A stretch of 64,000 nt of DNA from Aeromonas caviae (GCF_000819785.1 NZ_CDBK01000107.1:55041-119040); one strand, 5' to 3'. Positions 10,277 through 21,366 are shown, counted from the stretch's first letter. Notes: generated by a model from the sequence alone, not told the origin. Translations and numbers: made by a program.

Positions 10277-10744
10277 GCGGGATGATTTGTGGTGGGCGGG
10301 GCACTGTCGCCCAGACAATGTTCGAGGCGGACAGGATATGGCGTTATCAACAGCAGAGAAAAAACAGCAATATTCATTCGGATGAGTGGGTATGCGTTTA
10401 TGGCTGATATTTCCCCGAGAATTTTTTAATGTTGATGCGTAATATTTCATGCTTTTGCATAAAAAAAAGCCGGGCATGTCTCTGTTGGTGGGTTGTGTAG
10501 TGAAAGAGAGATGAGAATCGGGTTAACGATGCGGCAACTCTTGATTGAGGATGGCAGTCGTCAGTCGAAGAGGAGGGATGGGGGCAGCAATCGCTGTTGG
10601 TGGCAAAGTCGGGGGGAGGTTGTCTCTTTGGCGGCCGCATAAAAAAAGCCCGCTTTGATCGCGGGCTTTTTGATGACTAGTAGAACCCAGCCTGGCCCGG
10701 ATCTGGCACCGGGAACAAGGGGTGGTCAGCATGGTCTGCTCGGC
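10277..10744. other. Intergenic region between GST gene and rlmI
   Basis: These 468 bases separate two convergent genes. A terminator lies at 10641-10675. The rest shows an AT-rich stretch around 10400-10480, including the string TTTCCCCGAGAATTTTTTAA, which recurs with two differences near 46512. No gene is visible; the short frames here lack ribosome sites. Confidence 0.4.
10641..10675. terminator. Bidirectional intrinsic terminator downstream of rlmI
   Basis: GCCCGC (10648-10653) and GCGGGC (10661-10666) form a stem flanked by seven A residues on the left and five T residues on the right, so it can stop transcription from either side. It lies about 70 nt past the rlmI stop codon. Confidence 0.85.
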
Positions 10745-11938
10745 TTAGCGGGCGCGCACCACCAGCCCCTTGAGGTAGAAGCCTTCCGGATAGGCGGTGC
10801 CGATGGGGTGATCGGATGCCTGGGAGAGGAGCTCCAGGATCTGGGCATCACGGCCGGCATCGAGGGCAGCATCGGCCACTATCTTCTGGAACAGGCTCTG
10901 CTCCATCAGGCCGGAGCAGGAGTAGGTCAAGAGCACGCCACCCGGCGCCAGCAGCTGGAAGGCCAGCATGTTGATGTCCTTGTAGCCGCGGCAGGCGCCC
11001 AGCAGCTGGGCCTTGCTCTCGGCAAACTTGGGCGGGTCCAGCACGATGACATCGAACTTCTCGCCCTTCTCGCGATATTCGCGCAAGAGCTTGAAGACGT
11101 CGTGACGCACGAACTGGGTGTTGCTGGTATCGAGACCGTTCAGTTCGGCGTTCTGGCGGGCGATGTCCAGCGCATTCTGGGAGAGATCGACGTTGACCAC
11201 CTCCTTGGCACCGCCCTGGAGGGCATAGACCCCGAAACCGCCGGTGTAGCAGAAGCAGTTGAGCACCCGCTTGCCTTCAGTGTATTTCGCTGCGGCAAGG
11301 CGGTTATCCCGCTGATCCAGATAGAAACCCGTCTTGTGACCGTTACGAATATCGACCAGGATCTTGACGCCGCCGTTCTCCTCGATGACCACGGGGTCGG
11401 TCGGGGTCTCGCCATGGATGACGCCGGTGCGCTCCTTCAGCCCTTCCTTCTTGCGCACGGCCACGTCGGAGCGCTCATAGATGCTGCACTCGGGGTAGAG
11501 GGTACGCAGGGCTTGCGTGATCAGCTCGCGCTGGAACTCGGCGCCGGCAGAGAGAATTTGGCACACCAGGAAGTCGGCGTAACGGTCGATGGTCAGACCC
11601 GGCAGGCCGTCGGATTCGGCGGCGCAGAGGCGATAACCGGTGAGGCCCTGACGTTTGATGAGCCCGTCGCGGGACTCCTGCGCATATTTGAGGCGACGGA
11701 TGAAGAAGTCGAGATCGACGCTCTCATCCTTGTCGAAGGTCCAGACCCGGGCACGGATCTGGGAGCTGCCGGACCAGGCGCCACGGGCGAGCCATTTGCC
11801 GTCATGGGTGAAGATCTCGACGGTATCGCCGTCAACGGGGTTGCCCTGCACCCGCTCAATGCCCTTGGAGAAGATCCAGGGGTGGCGACGCAGCAGGGAT
11901 TTTTCGCGGCCTTTGACGAGATAGATGGAAGCGCTCAT
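10745..11938 (-). CDS. rlmI: 23S rRNA (cytosine1962-C5)-methyltransferase
   Basis: RlmI uses SAM to make m5C1962 in 23S rRNA. The 397-residue protein (396 in E. coli) has an N-terminal PUA domain ([20 protein letters not shown]) and a Rossmann methyltransferase domain with the SAM motif [13 protein letters not shown], the catalytic DPPKF loop and the second Cys region TYSCSGLM. The frame is open to 11998, but 11938 matches the family start. The gene is monocistronic and ends in the terminator near 10650. Confidence 0.95.
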   Translation of the reverse strand: MSASIYLVKGREKSLLRRHPWIFSKGIERVQGNPVDGDTVEIFTHDGKWLARGAWSGSSQIRARVWTFDKDESVDLDFFIRRLKYAQESRDGLIKRQGLTGYRLCAAESDGLPGLTIDRYADFLVCQILSAGAEFQRELITQALRTLYPECSIYERSDVAVRKKEGLKERTGVIHGETPTDPVVIEENGGVKILVDIRNGHKTGFYLDQRDNRLAAAKYTEGKRVLNCFCYTGGFGVYALQGGAKEVVNVDLSQNALDIARQNAELNGLDTSNTQFVRHDVFKLLREYREKGEKFDVIVLDPPKFAESKAQLLGACRGYKDINMLAFQLLAPGGVLLTYSCSGLMEQSLFQKIVADAALDAGRDAQILELLSQASDHPIGTAYPEGFYLKGLVVRAR

Positions 11939-12122
11939 GGGTAGTTGCCGATGGTAGAAAAGAAGGGGGCATATAGTAGGGGCTGTGAGGGTAGGCACGC
12001 AAGCCGCGTCTACCGGGATCCGTGCATCCTCACGCGGTCAGGGTCGGACGGGCTGTTTCGCGCGTCCCCAGCACTTGGCCCAGACATGGCAGGCCATCTG
12101 GACGATGGCCTGCCGGAGGGGG

Positions 12123-13553
12123 TCAGATCCGCAGGCCGGTGAGCGCCTGACCGAGTTCATTGGCGGTTCCCTTGAGGCCGGTGGTGCCGGCGACCGCCGC
12201 GCTGGCGGACTCCTCCACCCGGCTTGCCTCGTGGCGCACCTTGTCGAGGTTGCGGGTGATCTCCTCGGCCACCGAACTCTGCTCTTCGCTGGAGGTGGCG
12301 ATCTGGGTGCTCATCTCCAGCACCGCATCGCTGTGGTTGCTGAGCCGCTCGATGTCCATGCCCACCTCGGTGATGAGCTGCTGGCTGTCGGCGGCGCGCC
12401 CCACCGTCTTCTCCATGATGTCGTTCAGCGCCCCGGTCCCGGCCTGGAGCTCCTCGATCATCTGCTGGATTTCCACCGTGGCCTGCTGGGTGCGGCTGGC
12501 GAGGGTGCGCACCTCGTCGGCCACCACCGCAAAGCCGCGTCCCTGTTCACCAGCGCGGGCCGCCTCGATGGCGGCGTTGAGGGCCAGCAGGTTGGTTTGC
12601 TGGGAGATGGCGTTGATGACGTTGACCACTTCGTTGATGCGATTGGCGTTGTGAGTCAGCCGCTCGACCGCGCCCGATGCATTGCCAATCTCGTCTGCCA
12701 GGGTGCGGATGGCGGTAATGGTACGTGCCACCCGCTGTGCCCCGTGAGTCGCCTCGTCGCTGGACTGGCGGGTTTGCAGCAGGGTGTCGTTGGCGTTGCG
12801 GGCCACTTCCCGGATGGCGGCGGACATCTGCTCCATGGCGGCGGCAAGGGAGTCCATGTGCTGGCGCTGGGCGCGGGCAAGCTGCTCGCCGTCGCTGGCA
12901 TGCTCGCGAAATTCGTCTGCGGCTAGGGTAAGGGCATCGGCGGACTCTTCCACCAGTTGCACTATCTTGTGCTGGCGGTCGGTGAAGGTGTCGATGCTGC
13001 CCGCCAGAATGGAGAACTCGTCCCGTACCGGGAAGAAGTTGAGCCGGAAGGTGAGATCGCCGTTCGCCACCGTCTGCAACGCCTTGTTGGTGGAGTAGAG
13101 GGCCCCCGAGACAAAGGTCATCAGATAGTGGGTGATGAGGGCCAGCAGGGCGGCCAGCACCGCGATGATGGTGAGCGTGGTGCCCTGGCCATCCCAGAGG
13201 GCGTACTGACTCGTATCCAGGGTGCCGGAGACGACGCCCGCCTGACCTGCGCTGGCACCATAGCGATAGATGTCTCCCTGCTGGCTAAGTCCGGTGGCGG
13301 CGCCAGGCGTCAGCACGAGATCCGCGGGTAGGGTAAGGGTCGGCTGCTGGCTCACCAGCTGGGCCGTGGTCTCGACCCGCCCTTTTAGCTGATCCACTCT
13401 GAGCTGCATCGCCTGATCATGGCCGTCGGCCAGCAGATACCAGGTGAGGAAGGCGATGAACACCAGGGGGCACCAGAAGGTGATGAGAAATTTCTCGCTG
13501 ATCGTGAGGTGAATGAGATAACGGTCAACCCACCGAAACTTTACTTCTTTCAT
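12123..13553 (-). CDS. Methyl-accepting chemotaxis protein
   Basis: This 476-residue receptor has a membrane segment at about 23-43, a short periplasmic region (about 85 residues), a second membrane segment ([20 protein letters not shown]), a HAMP domain and a cytoplasmic coiled-coil signalling domain. The hairpin tip [20 protein letters not shown] and the following [10 protein letters not shown] bind CheA and CheW. There is no C-terminal NWETF-type pentapeptide for CheR docking. The periplasmic part is too small for a full Cache domain, so the ligand is unknown. It is a lone gene, divergent from the acylphosphatase. Confidence 0.93.
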   Translation of the reverse strand: MKEVKFRWVDRYLIHLTISEKFLITFWCPLVFIAFLTWYLLADGHDQAMQLRVDQLKGRVETTAQLVSQQPTLTLPADLVLTPGAATGLSQQGDIYRYGASAGQAGVVSGTLDTSQYALWDGQGTTLTIIAVLAALLALITHYLMTFVSGALYSTNKALQTVANGDLTFRLNFFPVRDEFSILAGSIDTFTDRQHKIVQLVEESADALTLAADEFREHASDGEQLARAQRQHMDSLAAAMEQMSAAIREVARNANDTLLQTRQSSDEATHGAQRVARTITAIRTLADEIGNASGAVERLTHNANRINEVVNVINAISQQTNLLALNAAIEAARAGEQGRGFAVVADEVRTLASRTQQATVEIQQMIEELQAGTGALNDIMEKTVGRAADSQQLITEVGMDIERLSNHSDAVLEMSTQIATSSEEQSSVAEEITRNLDKVRHEASRVEESASAAVAGTTGLKGTANELGQALTGLRI

Positions 13554-13638
13554 AATGGTATTGCGTCCTGCAAGGGGAAGAGAGTGTCGCGCTCATTATC
13601 GCCCCGGGGAAAAATTACTTAAGGGAAAGGTGTGATAA

Positions 13639-13911
13639 ATGGGAGAGCAATCGTTTGTCGTGCGGGTGTGGGGTCAGGTTCAGGGGGTGGGGTTTCGCTA
13701 CTTCACCCGGGAGCGGGCGCTGCAACTGGGGCTGCGGGGGCATGCCTACAACCTGGAAGATGGCTCGGTGGAGATCCTGATTGCCGGTCCCGAACAGAAG
13801 GTACAGATGATGCTGGGCTGGCTTGAGCACGGCCCGCGTACCGCCGAGGTGACCCGAATGGAATATGAGGTGGCGCTACCGCCCAAGGGGAGCGGTTTTC
13901 ACACCAACTGA
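13639..13911 (+). CDS. yccX: Acylphosphatase
   Basis: This 90-residue enzyme hydrolyses acyl phosphates. The catalytic Arg lies in VQGVGFRYFTRERA and the catalytic Asn in GHAYNLEDGSVEI, in the order and spacing of the family, and the length is standard (about 92 residues). The start at 13639 has GGAAAGG about 11 nt upstream. In enterobacteria yccX is near rlmI, as it is here, although a chemotaxis gene intervenes. Confidence 0.94.
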   Translation: MGEQSFVVRVWGQVQGVGFRYFTRERALQLGLRGHAYNLEDGSVEILIAGPEQKVQMMLGWLEHGPRTAEVTRMEYEVALPPKGSGFHTN

Positions 13912-13945
13912 GGAGGCGGCAAGGGTCATCGCCTGCACACAATAA

Positions 13946-13969
13946 CGGGAGCCTTGCGGGCTCCCGTTT
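13946..13969 (+). terminator. Intrinsic terminator after the acylphosphatase gene
   Basis: CGGGAGCC and GGCTCCCG flank a 5-nt loop, followed by TTTG. The T-run is short, so it is moderately strong at best. Confidence 0.7.
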
Positions 13970-13994
13970 GCATTGATGATCTCTTGTCTGCGGG

Positions 13995-14630
13995 TCAGCC
14001 TGCCTGGGCGGCGTCGGCGATGGCCTGGGTCTTGGCGAGCACCGTTTGCAGGGCTGGGCGTTTGGCCAGGCGATCCCGATAGGCGGCGAGTTTGGGGGGA
14101 ATGCTCTGCTCGAAGCGGGTGGCCCACATCAGGGTATGAGCCAGGAGCAGATCCGCGATGGTTACCTGCTCACCCAGCAGGTAACCCTGCTCGGGTACCC
14201 AGGATTCGGCGATGGCCGCTGCCTTGTCGAACTCCCACTTGGCGGTGGGGAAGATGGCCGGCAGGCGCTGGGCCTCGGGCAGGGCGAAGCGGTGCTTGCC
14301 GATGGTCCACAATGGCTGCTCCAGCTCGCAGGTGATGAAACTGATCCACTGGGCGTGCAGCGCCGAGGCCTGGGTCCCTCTGGCCGGCAGCCAGTTCGGG
14401 CCATATACCTCGGCCAGGTACTGCATGATGGCGGCGGACTCGGTCAACACGAACTCCCCGTCCTTGAGCACCGGCATTTTGCCGCTCGGGTTGAGGGTCA
14501 AGAACCAGTCGCTGCGGTTCTCGCCCTTGGCGAAGTCGAGAAACTGGAACTGCCATGCCACGTTCAGCTCTTCCAGTAACCAGGATACGCGCAGGGCACG
14601 GCTGATGGGGGTGCCGTATAAGGTGATCAT
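13995..14630 (-). CDS. Glutathione S-transferase family protein
   Basis: This 211-residue protein has an N-terminal thioredoxin fold (MITLYGTPISRALRVSWLLEEL), with the glutathione-site strand NPSGKMPVLKDGEFVLTESA containing the cis-Pro and Glu-Ser pair, and a helical C-terminal domain (VTIADLLLAHTL). It is not closely similar to the GST at 9632. The frame extends up to 14735, but the start at 14630 is supported by AAGGAGCAAGC directly upstream. The gene is monocistronic, and its substrate cannot be told from sequence. Confidence 0.9.
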   Translation of the reverse strand: MITLYGTPISRALRVSWLLEELNVAWQFQFLDFAKGENRSDWFLTLNPSGKMPVLKDGEFVLTESAAIMQYLAEVYGPNWLPARGTQASALHAQWISFITCELEQPLWTIGKHRFALPEAQRLPAIFPTAKWEFDKAAAIAESWVPEQGYLLGEQVTIADLLLAHTLMWATRFEQSIPPKLAAYRDRLAKRPALQTVLAKTQAIADAAQAG

Positions 14631-14761
14631 GCTTGCTCCTTGCCTGATGAATGGGGCCATGGGCCCGAAGTGAATCGCCAGTCTAGGTAAATTGATCGAG
14701 AGCAACAAGCGCCCAAGGGGGGAGGAAAAGCACACAACGGCGCAATCAGCAGGAGAAGAGG

Positions 14762-14801
14762 AGGAAAGAGAGAAAATAAAAGGGAGGCCAGAGGCCTCCC
14801 T
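14762..14801 (-). terminator. Intrinsic terminator of metG
   Basis: Read on the minus strand, GGGAGGCC and GGCCTCCC enclose a 3-nt loop and are followed by TTTTATTTT, 25 nt past the metG stop. Confidence 0.85.
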
Positions 14802-14825
14802 CGTTGCTAACGGCTGCGGCAGCGC

Positions 14826-16859
14826 TTACTTCACGCGCATGCCCGGCTGGGCACCTTCCTGGGGCTCGAGGATCCAGAGATCCTTGCCACCCGGACCTGC
14901 CGCCAGCACCATGCCTTCAGACATACCAAAGCGCATCTTGCGCGGGGCCAGGTTGGCCACCATCACGGTCAGCTTGCCTTCCAGATCTTCCGGGTTGTAG
15001 GCGGACTTGATACCGGCAAAGACCTGACGGGTTTCGCCGCCGATGTCCAGCTGCAACTTCAGCAGCTTCTCGGCTTCCGGCACCGCTTCGGCTTTCTTGA
15101 TCAGCGCCACCCGCAGGTCAATCTTGGCAAAGTCGTCGTAGGTGATGGTCTCGCTGATGGGATCGTCCACCAGGGGGCCTGCCGGTTTCTTGCTCTGCTC
15201 CTTGGCGAGATCTTCCTTGGACGCTTCCACCATGGCATCCACCTTGGCGGACTCGATGCGGGAGAAGAGCGCCTTGAAGGGGGCGACGCCGTGGTCGACC
15301 AGAGGGGCGGCGATGCCATCCCAGGTCAGGGTTTCGCCAAGGAAGACTTCGGCGCGCTCGGCCAGTTGCGGCATGACGGGCTTCAAGTAGGCCATCAGCA
15401 CGCGGAACAGGTTGATGCCGACGGAGCAGACGGCTTGCAGCTCGGCATCCGCCCCTTCCTGCTTGGCGATGACCCAGGGAGCCTTGTCGTCCACATAGCG
15501 GTTGGCCTTGTCGGCCAGGGCCATGATCTCGCGGATGGCGCGGCTGAATTCGCGCGCTTCATAGGCTTCGGCGATGCTGGCGCTGGCGTTGGCAAACTCG
15601 GCGTAGAGTGCGGGCTCGGCGCAGGTGGTGGCCAGCTTGCCGTCAAAACGCTTGGCGATAAAGCCGGCGTTGCGAGAGGCCAGGTTGACCAGCTTGTTGA
15701 CCACGTCGGCGTTGACGCGGGAGACGAAGTCTTCGAGGTTCAAGTCCAGATCGTCGATGCGGCTGTTGAGCTTGGCAGCGTAGTAGTAACGCAGGCACTC
15801 CGGATCCAGGTGCTTGAGATAGGTGGACGCCTTGATGAAGGTGCCCTTGGACTTGGACATCTTGGCGCCGTTGACGGTCACATAGCCGTGCACGTTGACC
15901 TTGGTCGGCTTGCGGAAGTTCGCGCCTTCCAGCATGGCTGGCCAGAACAGGCAGTGGAAGTAGGCGATGTCCTTGCCGATGAAGTGATAGAGCTCGGCGT
16001 CGGAGTCCGCTTTCCAGTAGCTGTCGAAGTCGATGTCGCCGCGCTTGTTGCACAGGTTCTTGAACGACGCCATGTAGCCGATGGGGGCGTCCAGCCAGAC
16101 ATAGAAGTACTTGCCGGGGGCACCGGGAATTTCGAAGCCGAAGTAGGGGGCGTCACGGGTGATGTCCCACTGCTGCAGGCCGCTTTCGAACCACTCTTGC
16201 ATCTTGTTGGCCATCTCTTCCTGGATGGCGCCGGAGCCGCGTACCCAGTCGGCGAGCCAGGCTTCGAACTGAGGCAGGTCGAAGAAGTAGTGTTCTGAGT
16301 CCTTCATCACCGGGGTCGCACCGGAGACGGCGGATTTCGGATCAATCAGCTCGGTCGGGCTGTAGGTGGCGCCGCAAGCGTCGCAGTTGTCACCGTACTG
16401 ATCGGGGGACTTGCACTTGGGGCAGGTGCCCTTGACGAAGCGATCCGGCAGGAACATGGATTTTTCCGGATCAAACAGTTGGGAGATGGTGCGGATCTTG
16501 ATTTTGCCGGACTCTTTGAGGCGGCCATAGATCACGCCCGCCAGCTCGCGGTTCTCGTCGCTGTGGGTGGAGTGGTAGTTGTCGAAGCTGATGTTGAAAC
16601 CGGCAAAATCCCCCTGGTGCTCCTGGGAGACGGCGGCAATCATCTCTTCCGGCGAGATCCCCATCTGCTGCGCCTTGAGCATGATAGGCGTGCCGTGGGC
16701 ATCGTCGGCACAGACGAAATGCACCTGATGGCCACGCATTCGCTGATAACGAACCCAGATATCGGCCTGGATGTGTTCCAGCATGTGGCCGAGATGGATG
16801 GAGCCGTTGGCATAGGGGAGGGCGCAGGTTACCAGCATTCTACGAGGATCAGTTGCCAT
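14826..16859 (-). CDS. metG: Methionyl-tRNA synthetase
   Basis: MetG charges tRNA-Met. The 677-residue protein (677 in E. coli) has the class I signature HLGHM near residue 24, a zinc knuckle ([18 protein letters not shown], about 145-160), the KMSKS loop ([11 protein letters not shown], about 335) and a C-terminal EMAP/Trbp111-like tRNA-binding dimerisation domain ([20 protein letters not shown] to the end). The frame continues upstream to 16988; the start at 16859 ([19 protein letters not shown]) matches the family, with AAAGAACG upstream. It is divergent from mrp, the usual gammaproteobacterial arrangement. Confidence 0.98.
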   Translation of the reverse strand: MATDPRRMLVTCALPYANGSIHLGHMLEHIQADIWVRYQRMRGHQVHFVCADDAHGTPIMLKAQQMGISPEEMIAAVSQEHQGDFAGFNISFDNYHSTHSDENRELAGVIYGRLKESGKIKIRTISQLFDPEKSMFLPDRFVKGTCPKCKSPDQYGDNCDACGATYSPTELIDPKSAVSGATPVMKDSEHYFFDLPQFEAWLADWVRGSGAIQEEMANKMQEWFESGLQQWDITRDAPYFGFEIPGAPGKYFYVWLDAPIGYMASFKNLCNKRGDIDFDSYWKADSDAELYHFIGKDIAYFHCLFWPAMLEGANFRKPTKVNVHGYVTVNGAKMSKSKGTFIKASTYLKHLDPECLRYYYAAKLNSRIDDLDLNLEDFVSRVNADVVNKLVNLASRNAGFIAKRFDGKLATTCAEPALYAEFANASASIAEAYEAREFSRAIREIMALADKANRYVDDKAPWVIAKQEGADAELQAVCSVGINLFRVLMAYLKPVMPQLAERAEVFLGETLTWDGIAAPLVDHGVAPFKALFSRIESAKVDAMVEASKEDLAKEQSKKPAGPLVDDPISETITYDDFAKIDLRVALIKKAEAVPEAEKLLKLQLDIGGETRQVFAGIKSAYNPEDLEGKLTVMVANLAPRKMRFGMSEGMVLAAGPGGKDLWILEPQEGAQPGMRVK

Positions 16860-17044
16860 AATACGTTCTTTATGTGCCTGTTGGGATGATACAGTGCCGT
16901 GCATGTTACCCGAATTGGGGGCGGCCTGCCTAGGGTTGTGGCCCCCGGTGCCCTGACTGGCGGCATCACGATGACGTCGGCAAGCCACTGATTTATGTGC
17001 GGTAACCGTTCACCTCAGCATAACGACAACATAATGGGGAGTTA

Positions 17045-18127
17045 ATGGTGATTGATTCAGTAAAACAGATCCTGGCCGAATTTAAGCCGGCAGGATGGGG
17101 CAAGGATCTGGTCGCGGCCGGTTTTGTGCGTACCGTCGAGCGGCACGAACAGACCCTGGCTATTACGCTGGTGCTGCCCTTTGCCGGCCAGTCCCTGTTT
17201 GAACAGATCAAAGAGGAGTTCGATTCCCGGCTGCGCAGCGCAACCGGTGCGACCCGCATCGACTGGACGGGGGAGATAGACGTGGCCAGCATGCCCCGCG
17301 CGCAGCAACTGGCGGCGGTGCAGGGGATCCGCAATATCCTGGTGGTTGCCTCCGGCAAGGGAGGGGTGGGCAAGTCCACTACCGCGGTCAACCTGGCGCT
17401 GGCGCTGCAAAAAGAGGGGGCGCGGGTCGCCCTACTGGATGCGGACATCTATGGCCCCTCCATCCCGACCATGACGGGGACCCTCAAGGAGCGCCCTGTC
17501 AGCTTTGATGGCAAGTTGATGGAGCCGGTGATGGCCTGCGGCATCAAGAGCAACAGCATCGGTTATCTGGTGGCCGAGCAGGATGCCACCATCTGGCGCG
17601 GTCCCATGGCGAGCAAGGCACTCGGGCAGATCCTGCACGAGACCCGCTGGGGCGAGGTGGACTACCTGGTGGTGGACATGCCCCCGGGCACCGGCGATAT
17701 CCAGCTGACGCTGGCCCAGCAGGTGCCCACCACGGCGGCGGTGATCGTCACGACGCCCCAGGATGTGGCGCTGGCAGATGCCCGCAAGGGGATCGCCATG
17801 TTCAACAAGGTCAATGTGCCTGTGCTTGGCATCGTCGAGAACATGAGTTACCACGTCTGCAGTGCCTGCGGGCATCACGAGCCGTTGTTCGGTACCGGCG
17901 GTGGCCAGAAGATGGCGGAGCAGTATCACGTGGCGCTGCTTGGTCAGTTGCCGCTGCATATCGACATTCGCCAGCACATGGATGACGGCTGCCCCACCGT
18001 GTTCGGTACGCCGGATGGCGAGCTGTCACAGACTTACCTGAAACTGGCTCGCCGGGTAGGGGCCGAGCTCTATTTCAGCGCAAAACCGATTGCGACTCCG
18101 CTCTACACGGTGGCGCTGGACGAATAA
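17045..18127 (+). CDS. mrp: Iron-sulfur cluster carrier protein Mrp/ApbC
   Basis: This 360-residue P-loop ATPase carries and transfers Fe-S clusters. It has an N-terminal MIP18-like domain (about 1-90), the deviant Walker A motif GKGGVGKSTT (about 107-116), DADIYGPS, and the cluster-binding CSACG motif near residue 277. Length and divergence from metG are as in E. coli (369 residues). The start at 17045 follows GGGGAG by 4 nt. Confidence 0.96.
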   Translation: MVIDSVKQILAEFKPAGWGKDLVAAGFVRTVERHEQTLAITLVLPFAGQSLFEQIKEEFDSRLRSATGATRIDWTGEIDVASMPRAQQLAAVQGIRNILVVASGKGGVGKSTTAVNLALALQKEGARVALLDADIYGPSIPTMTGTLKERPVSFDGKLMEPVMACGIKSNSIGYLVAEQDATIWRGPMASKALGQILHETRWGEVDYLVVDMPPGTGDIQLTLAQQVPTTAAVIVTTPQDVALADARKGIAMFNKVNVPVLGIVENMSYHVCSACGHHEPLFGTGGGQKMAEQYHVALLGQLPLHIDIRQHMDDGCPTVFGTPDGELSQTYLKLARRVGAELYFSAKPIATPLYTVALDE

Positions 18128-18235
18128 TCGGCGTTCGGCCAAGGGGGACGGATTTGGGGTGGGCATGGCCACCCCTTTTTCATATAATGGATCGGTTTAA
18201 ACAATCCCCAGTGCTCTTCTCTTTAGGTATTTTCA

Positions 18236-18880
18236 ATGTCTGATACTCAACATTCCTGCGTGATCATCGGTATTGCTGGTGCATCCGCGTCCGGCAAGAG
18301 TCTTATCGCCCAAACCATCTATGAAGAGCTGGTGGCCGAGCTGGGAGCGGGTCAGATTGGTGTGATCACCGAGGATTGCTACTACCGTGATCAGACCCAC
18401 CTGACCATGGAAGAGCGGGTCAAGACCAACTATGACCACCCCAATGCCCTGGATCACGATCTGCTGGTGCAGCATCTGACCCAGCTGACGCAAGGGGAGG
18501 CGGTCAACATCCCCCAGTACTCCTATACCGAGCACACGCGCATGAGCGAGGTCACCACCTTTGCACCGCGCCGTGTCATCATCCTCGAAGGGATACTGCT
18601 GTTGACCGACAGCCGCCTGCGCGAACTGATGGACGCCTCCATCTTCATGGATACCCCGCTCGACATCTGTTTGCTGCGCCGTCTGGTGCGCGATGTGCAG
18701 GAGCGCGGTCGTACCATGGACTCCGTGCTCAAGCAGTATCAGAAGACTGTGCGTCCCATGTTCATGCAGTTCATCGACCCGTCCAAGCAGTATGCCGACG
18801 TGATCGTGCCCCGTGGCGGCAAGAACCGCATCGCCATCGACATGCTCAAGGCGCGTATCCGCCATATGTTGATTGGTTGA
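18236..18880 (+). CDS. udk: Uridine kinase
   Basis: Udk phosphorylates uridine and cytidine in pyrimidine salvage. The 214-residue protein (213 in E. coli) has Walker A GASASGKS at about residues 15-22, the nucleoside-binding [17 protein letters not shown] and the lid [13 protein letters not shown]. It is probably co-regulated with dcd just downstream, but a terminator separates them. Confidence 0.97.
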   Translation: MSDTQHSCVIIGIAGASASGKSLIAQTIYEELVAELGAGQIGVITEDCYYRDQTHLTMEERVKTNYDHPNALDHDLLVQHLTQLTQGEAVNIPQYSYTEHTRMSEVTTFAPRRVIILEGILLLTDSRLRELMDASIFMDTPLDICLLRRLVRDVQERGRTMDSVLKQYQKTVRPMFMQFIDPSKQYADVIVPRGGKNRIAIDMLKARIRHMLIG

Positions 18881-18888
18881 GAGAAAAC

Positions 18889-18915
18889 AAGCCGGGTGAT
18901 GCCCGGCTTTTTTTA
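18889..18915 (+). terminator. Intrinsic terminator of udk
   Basis: AAGCCGGG and CCCGGCTT form a stem with a 4-nt loop, followed by a run of T residues. Confidence 0.92.
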
Positions 18916-18943
18916 ATGAATCTTTTGTCAGGAGAGTCGCAGA

Positions 18944-19525
18944 ATGCGTCTTTGTGATACCGATATCGAACGGCACCTGGATGAAGGCAAGATCGTTATC
19001 GAGCCACGGCCCGGTGTTGAGCGGATCAGCGGCGTCAGCGTCGATGTGCTGCTGGGCAACGAGTTTCGGGTGTTTCGCGATCATACCGCGCCTTACATCG
19101 ACCTTGGCGGTACCAGTGCCGAGATGGCCGATGCCATCGAGCGGGTGATGAGCGAGGAGATCCACGTGCCGGACGGTGAAGCCTTCTATCTGCACCCGGG
19201 TCAGCTGGCGCTGGCGGTGACCTATGAATCGGTTACCTTGCCCGCCGATATCGTCGGCTGGCTGGATGGTCGCTCCTCCCTGGCGCGCCTCGGCCTCATG
19301 GTACACGTCACCGCCCACCGCATCGATCCGGGCTGGTCCGGTCGCATCGTGCTGGAGTTTTACAACGGCGGCAAGTTGCCTCTGGCCCTGCGTCCCAAGA
19401 TGAAGATCGGTGCCCTGAACTTCGAGATGCTGTCAGGTACCGCGGCTCGCCCGTACAACAAACGGGAAAATGCCAAATACAAGAGTCAGCAAGGGGCTGT
19501 GGCCAGCCGGATCAACCAGGATTGA
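18944..19525 (+). CDS. dcd: dCTP deaminase
   Basis: Dcd converts dCTP to dUTP, feeding dTMP synthesis. The 193-residue protein (193 in E. coli) shows the signature [20 protein letters not shown], which includes the active-site Arg/Ser region, and the trimer-forming [13 protein letters not shown], with the conserved C-terminus [10 protein letters not shown]. It follows udk after an intrinsic terminator, with GGAGAG ahead of the ATG. Confidence 0.97.
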   Translation: MRLCDTDIERHLDEGKIVIEPRPGVERISGVSVDVLLGNEFRVFRDHTAPYIDLGGTSAEMADAIERVMSEEIHVPDGEAFYLHPGQLALAVTYESVTLPADIVGWLDGRSSLARLGLMVHVTAHRIDPGWSGRIVLEFYNGGKLPLALRPKMKIGALNFEMLSGTAARPYNKRENAKYKSQQGAVASRINQD

Positions 19526-19845
19526 CCCCCGCACCGTGCGGCTTGTCTATCGAGGAGGGTGCCAGGGCACCCTCTTTTATATCTGACAAAAGGAAACGGA
19601 CGTGCCGAGCGGGTTGAAAAGCGGCCTTTTTCGGGACATCGAGCGATGCTTGGGCTTTGATTGGCGCCTATCCACAGCAATGGAATGGACTTAAATTAAT
19701 CCTCGACAAGCCCCGTTCCTACAGGCCCTAAGACATTTTCTGACGGAATGCCCTTTTTTTTTTTTGCTGAAATATTTCAACAACGGGTATGGCGCATCGA
19801 GCCTTCTGGCATAATCCGCCGCAACTCATAAACAGGTTCGTTTTT
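19526..19845. other. Intergenic region between dcd and the Pit transporter gene
   Basis: The first 50 bases hold the dcd terminator. The rest is AT-rich before the transporter, with a T11 run near 19755 and the inverted motif GAAATATTTC. No gene and no clear Pho-box direct repeat is seen. Confidence 0.4.
19553..19578 (+). terminator. Intrinsic terminator of dcd
   Basis: GAGGGTGCC and GGCACCCTC form a 9-bp stem with a 3-nt loop, followed by TTTT. Confidence 0.88.
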
Positions 19846-21318
19846 ATGTTTGAAATGTTTAGTGGTTTGGGTTTGTGGTGGTCAATCGGTTTGGTATTGG
19901 CCGTTTTTTTTGTGCTGGCCTATGAATTCATCAACGGCTTTCACGATACCGCCAACGCGGTAGCAACGGTTATCTATACCAAGGCGATGCCGGCTCATAT
20001 GGCGGTGGTGGCTTCCGGTCTGTTCAATTTCGCCGGGGTCATGCTGGGGGGATTGGGGGTGGCCTACGCCATCGTTCACCTGCTGCCCATCGATCTGCTG
20101 CTTGGCATGGACTCTACCCAGGGTCTGATCATGGTGTTCTCCCTGCTGTTCTCGGCCATCGTCTGGAACCTGGGAACCTGGTACTTCGGTATTCCGGCAT
20201 CCAGCTCCCACACCCTGATCGGTTCCATCCTGGGGGTAGGCGGCGCCTATGCCCTGATCAGCCATCAACCCCTGAAAGAGGGTATCAACGTCGGCAAAGC
20301 CATCGACATCATGCTCTCTCTCATCATCTCTCCCACCGTGGGCTTCATCATTGCCGCCCTGCTGCTGTTCGCCATGAAGCGCGTATGGCTTGGCAGCAAG
20401 ATCCACAAGACCCCGGAAGAGCGCCTGCTGGTGGACGGCAAGAAGCATCCACCGTTCTGGGCCCGTGTCACTCTGATTTGTTCCGCAATGGGGGTGAGCT
20501 TCGTGCACGGCTCCAACGATGGTCAGAAAGGCATCGGTCTGGTGATGCTGGTGCTGATCTGCATGGCGCCTGCCTATTTTGCGCTGGACATGAACAGCCG
20601 CTCCTATGATCTGGACAGAACCCAGGATGCCAACCAGCGCATCATGGAGATCTACCAGCGTAACCAGGAACAGGTTTCCCATCTGGTGAACTTCAGTGTG
20701 CCTGCCAAAGCCCAGGAAGAGCTGATGAGTCACTGTGCGGCAGGGGAGGCCCTGCAGGCCATGGCTACCCTCGACAAGCGTCTGGGCCAGGTGCGCACCT
20801 ACGAGGAGATGAACCTGGTAGATCGCCGCGAGGTGCGTCGTCTGCTGCTGTGCATCGACGACACTGCCCGCAAGGTCTCCAAGTTGCCGCTGCCGGCCAA
20901 GGAGCTGACCGATCTCGCCAAATGGCGCAAGGATCTGACCGCAACGGCCGAATATGCGCCGACCTGGGTCATCGTGTCCATCGCCCTGGCGCTCGGTTGC
21001 GGCACCATGGTGGGCTGGCGTCGTATCGTCTACACGGTAGGGGAGAAGATCGGTTCCTCCGGCATGACCTACAGCCAAGGCATTGCAGCCCAGATCACGG
21101 CCGCCGCGTCCATCGGGATTGCGAGTCTGACCGGGATGCCGGTGTCCACCACCCACATTCTCTCCTCTGCGGTGGCGGGGACCATGGTGGCCAACAAATC
21201 CGGCCTGCAGAGCCAGACCATCAAGACCATTCTGCTGGCCTGGGTGCTGACGTTGCCGCTCACCATGCTGCTCTCCGGCGGTCTCTTCCTGCTGAACAAC
21301 CATCTCTTTGGCGGGTAA
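19846..21318 (+). CDS. pitA: Low-affinity inorganic phosphate transporter (PHO4/Pit family)
   Basis: This 490-residue inner-membrane symporter takes up metal-phosphate with protons. The two Pit repeats are visible: GFHDTANAVATVIYTKAMPAHMAV near residue 25 and GMPVSTTHILSSAVAGTMVA near the C-terminus. GSNDGQKGIG follows the cytoplasmic loop, and PASSSHTLIGSILG matches the first repeat's second half. Length is close to E. coli PitA (499). The frame extends upstream to 19789; 19846 fits the family start. No PhoU-like gene is adjacent. Confidence 0.93.
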   Translation: MFEMFSGLGLWWSIGLVLAVFFVLAYEFINGFHDTANAVATVIYTKAMPAHMAVVASGLFNFAGVMLGGLGVAYAIVHLLPIDLLLGMDSTQGLIMVFSLLFSAIVWNLGTWYFGIPASSSHTLIGSILGVGGAYALISHQPLKEGINVGKAIDIMLSLIISPTVGFIIAALLLFAMKRVWLGSKIHKTPEERLLVDGKKHPPFWARVTLICSAMGVSFVHGSNDGQKGIGLVMLVLICMAPAYFALDMNSRSYDLDRTQDANQRIMEIYQRNQEQVSHLVNFSVPAKAQEELMSHCAAGEALQAMATLDKRLGQVRTYEEMNLVDRREVRRLLLCIDDTARKVSKLPLPAKELTDLAKWRKDLTATAEYAPTWVIVSIALALGCGTMVGWRRIVYTVGEKIGSSGMTYSQGIAAQITAAASIGIASLTGMPVSTTHILSSAVAGTMVANKSGLQSQTIKTILLAWVLTLPLTMLLSGGLFLLNNHLFGG

Positions 21319-21342
21319 GCGCGACAGTCATTGGAAATGAAA

Positions 21343-21366
21343 CAAGGGCCTTCGGGCCCTTTTTTG
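21343..21366 (+). terminator. Intrinsic terminator of pitA
   Basis: AAGGGCC and GGGCCCTT pair around TTC and are followed by TTTTTTG. Confidence 0.88.

Noticed and set aside
15291..20000. Long antisense frames across metG, udk and pitA (for example 15291-16298 and 18233-19318)
   Set aside because: All coincide with well-recognised genes on the other strand and have no ribosome sites or family resemblance.
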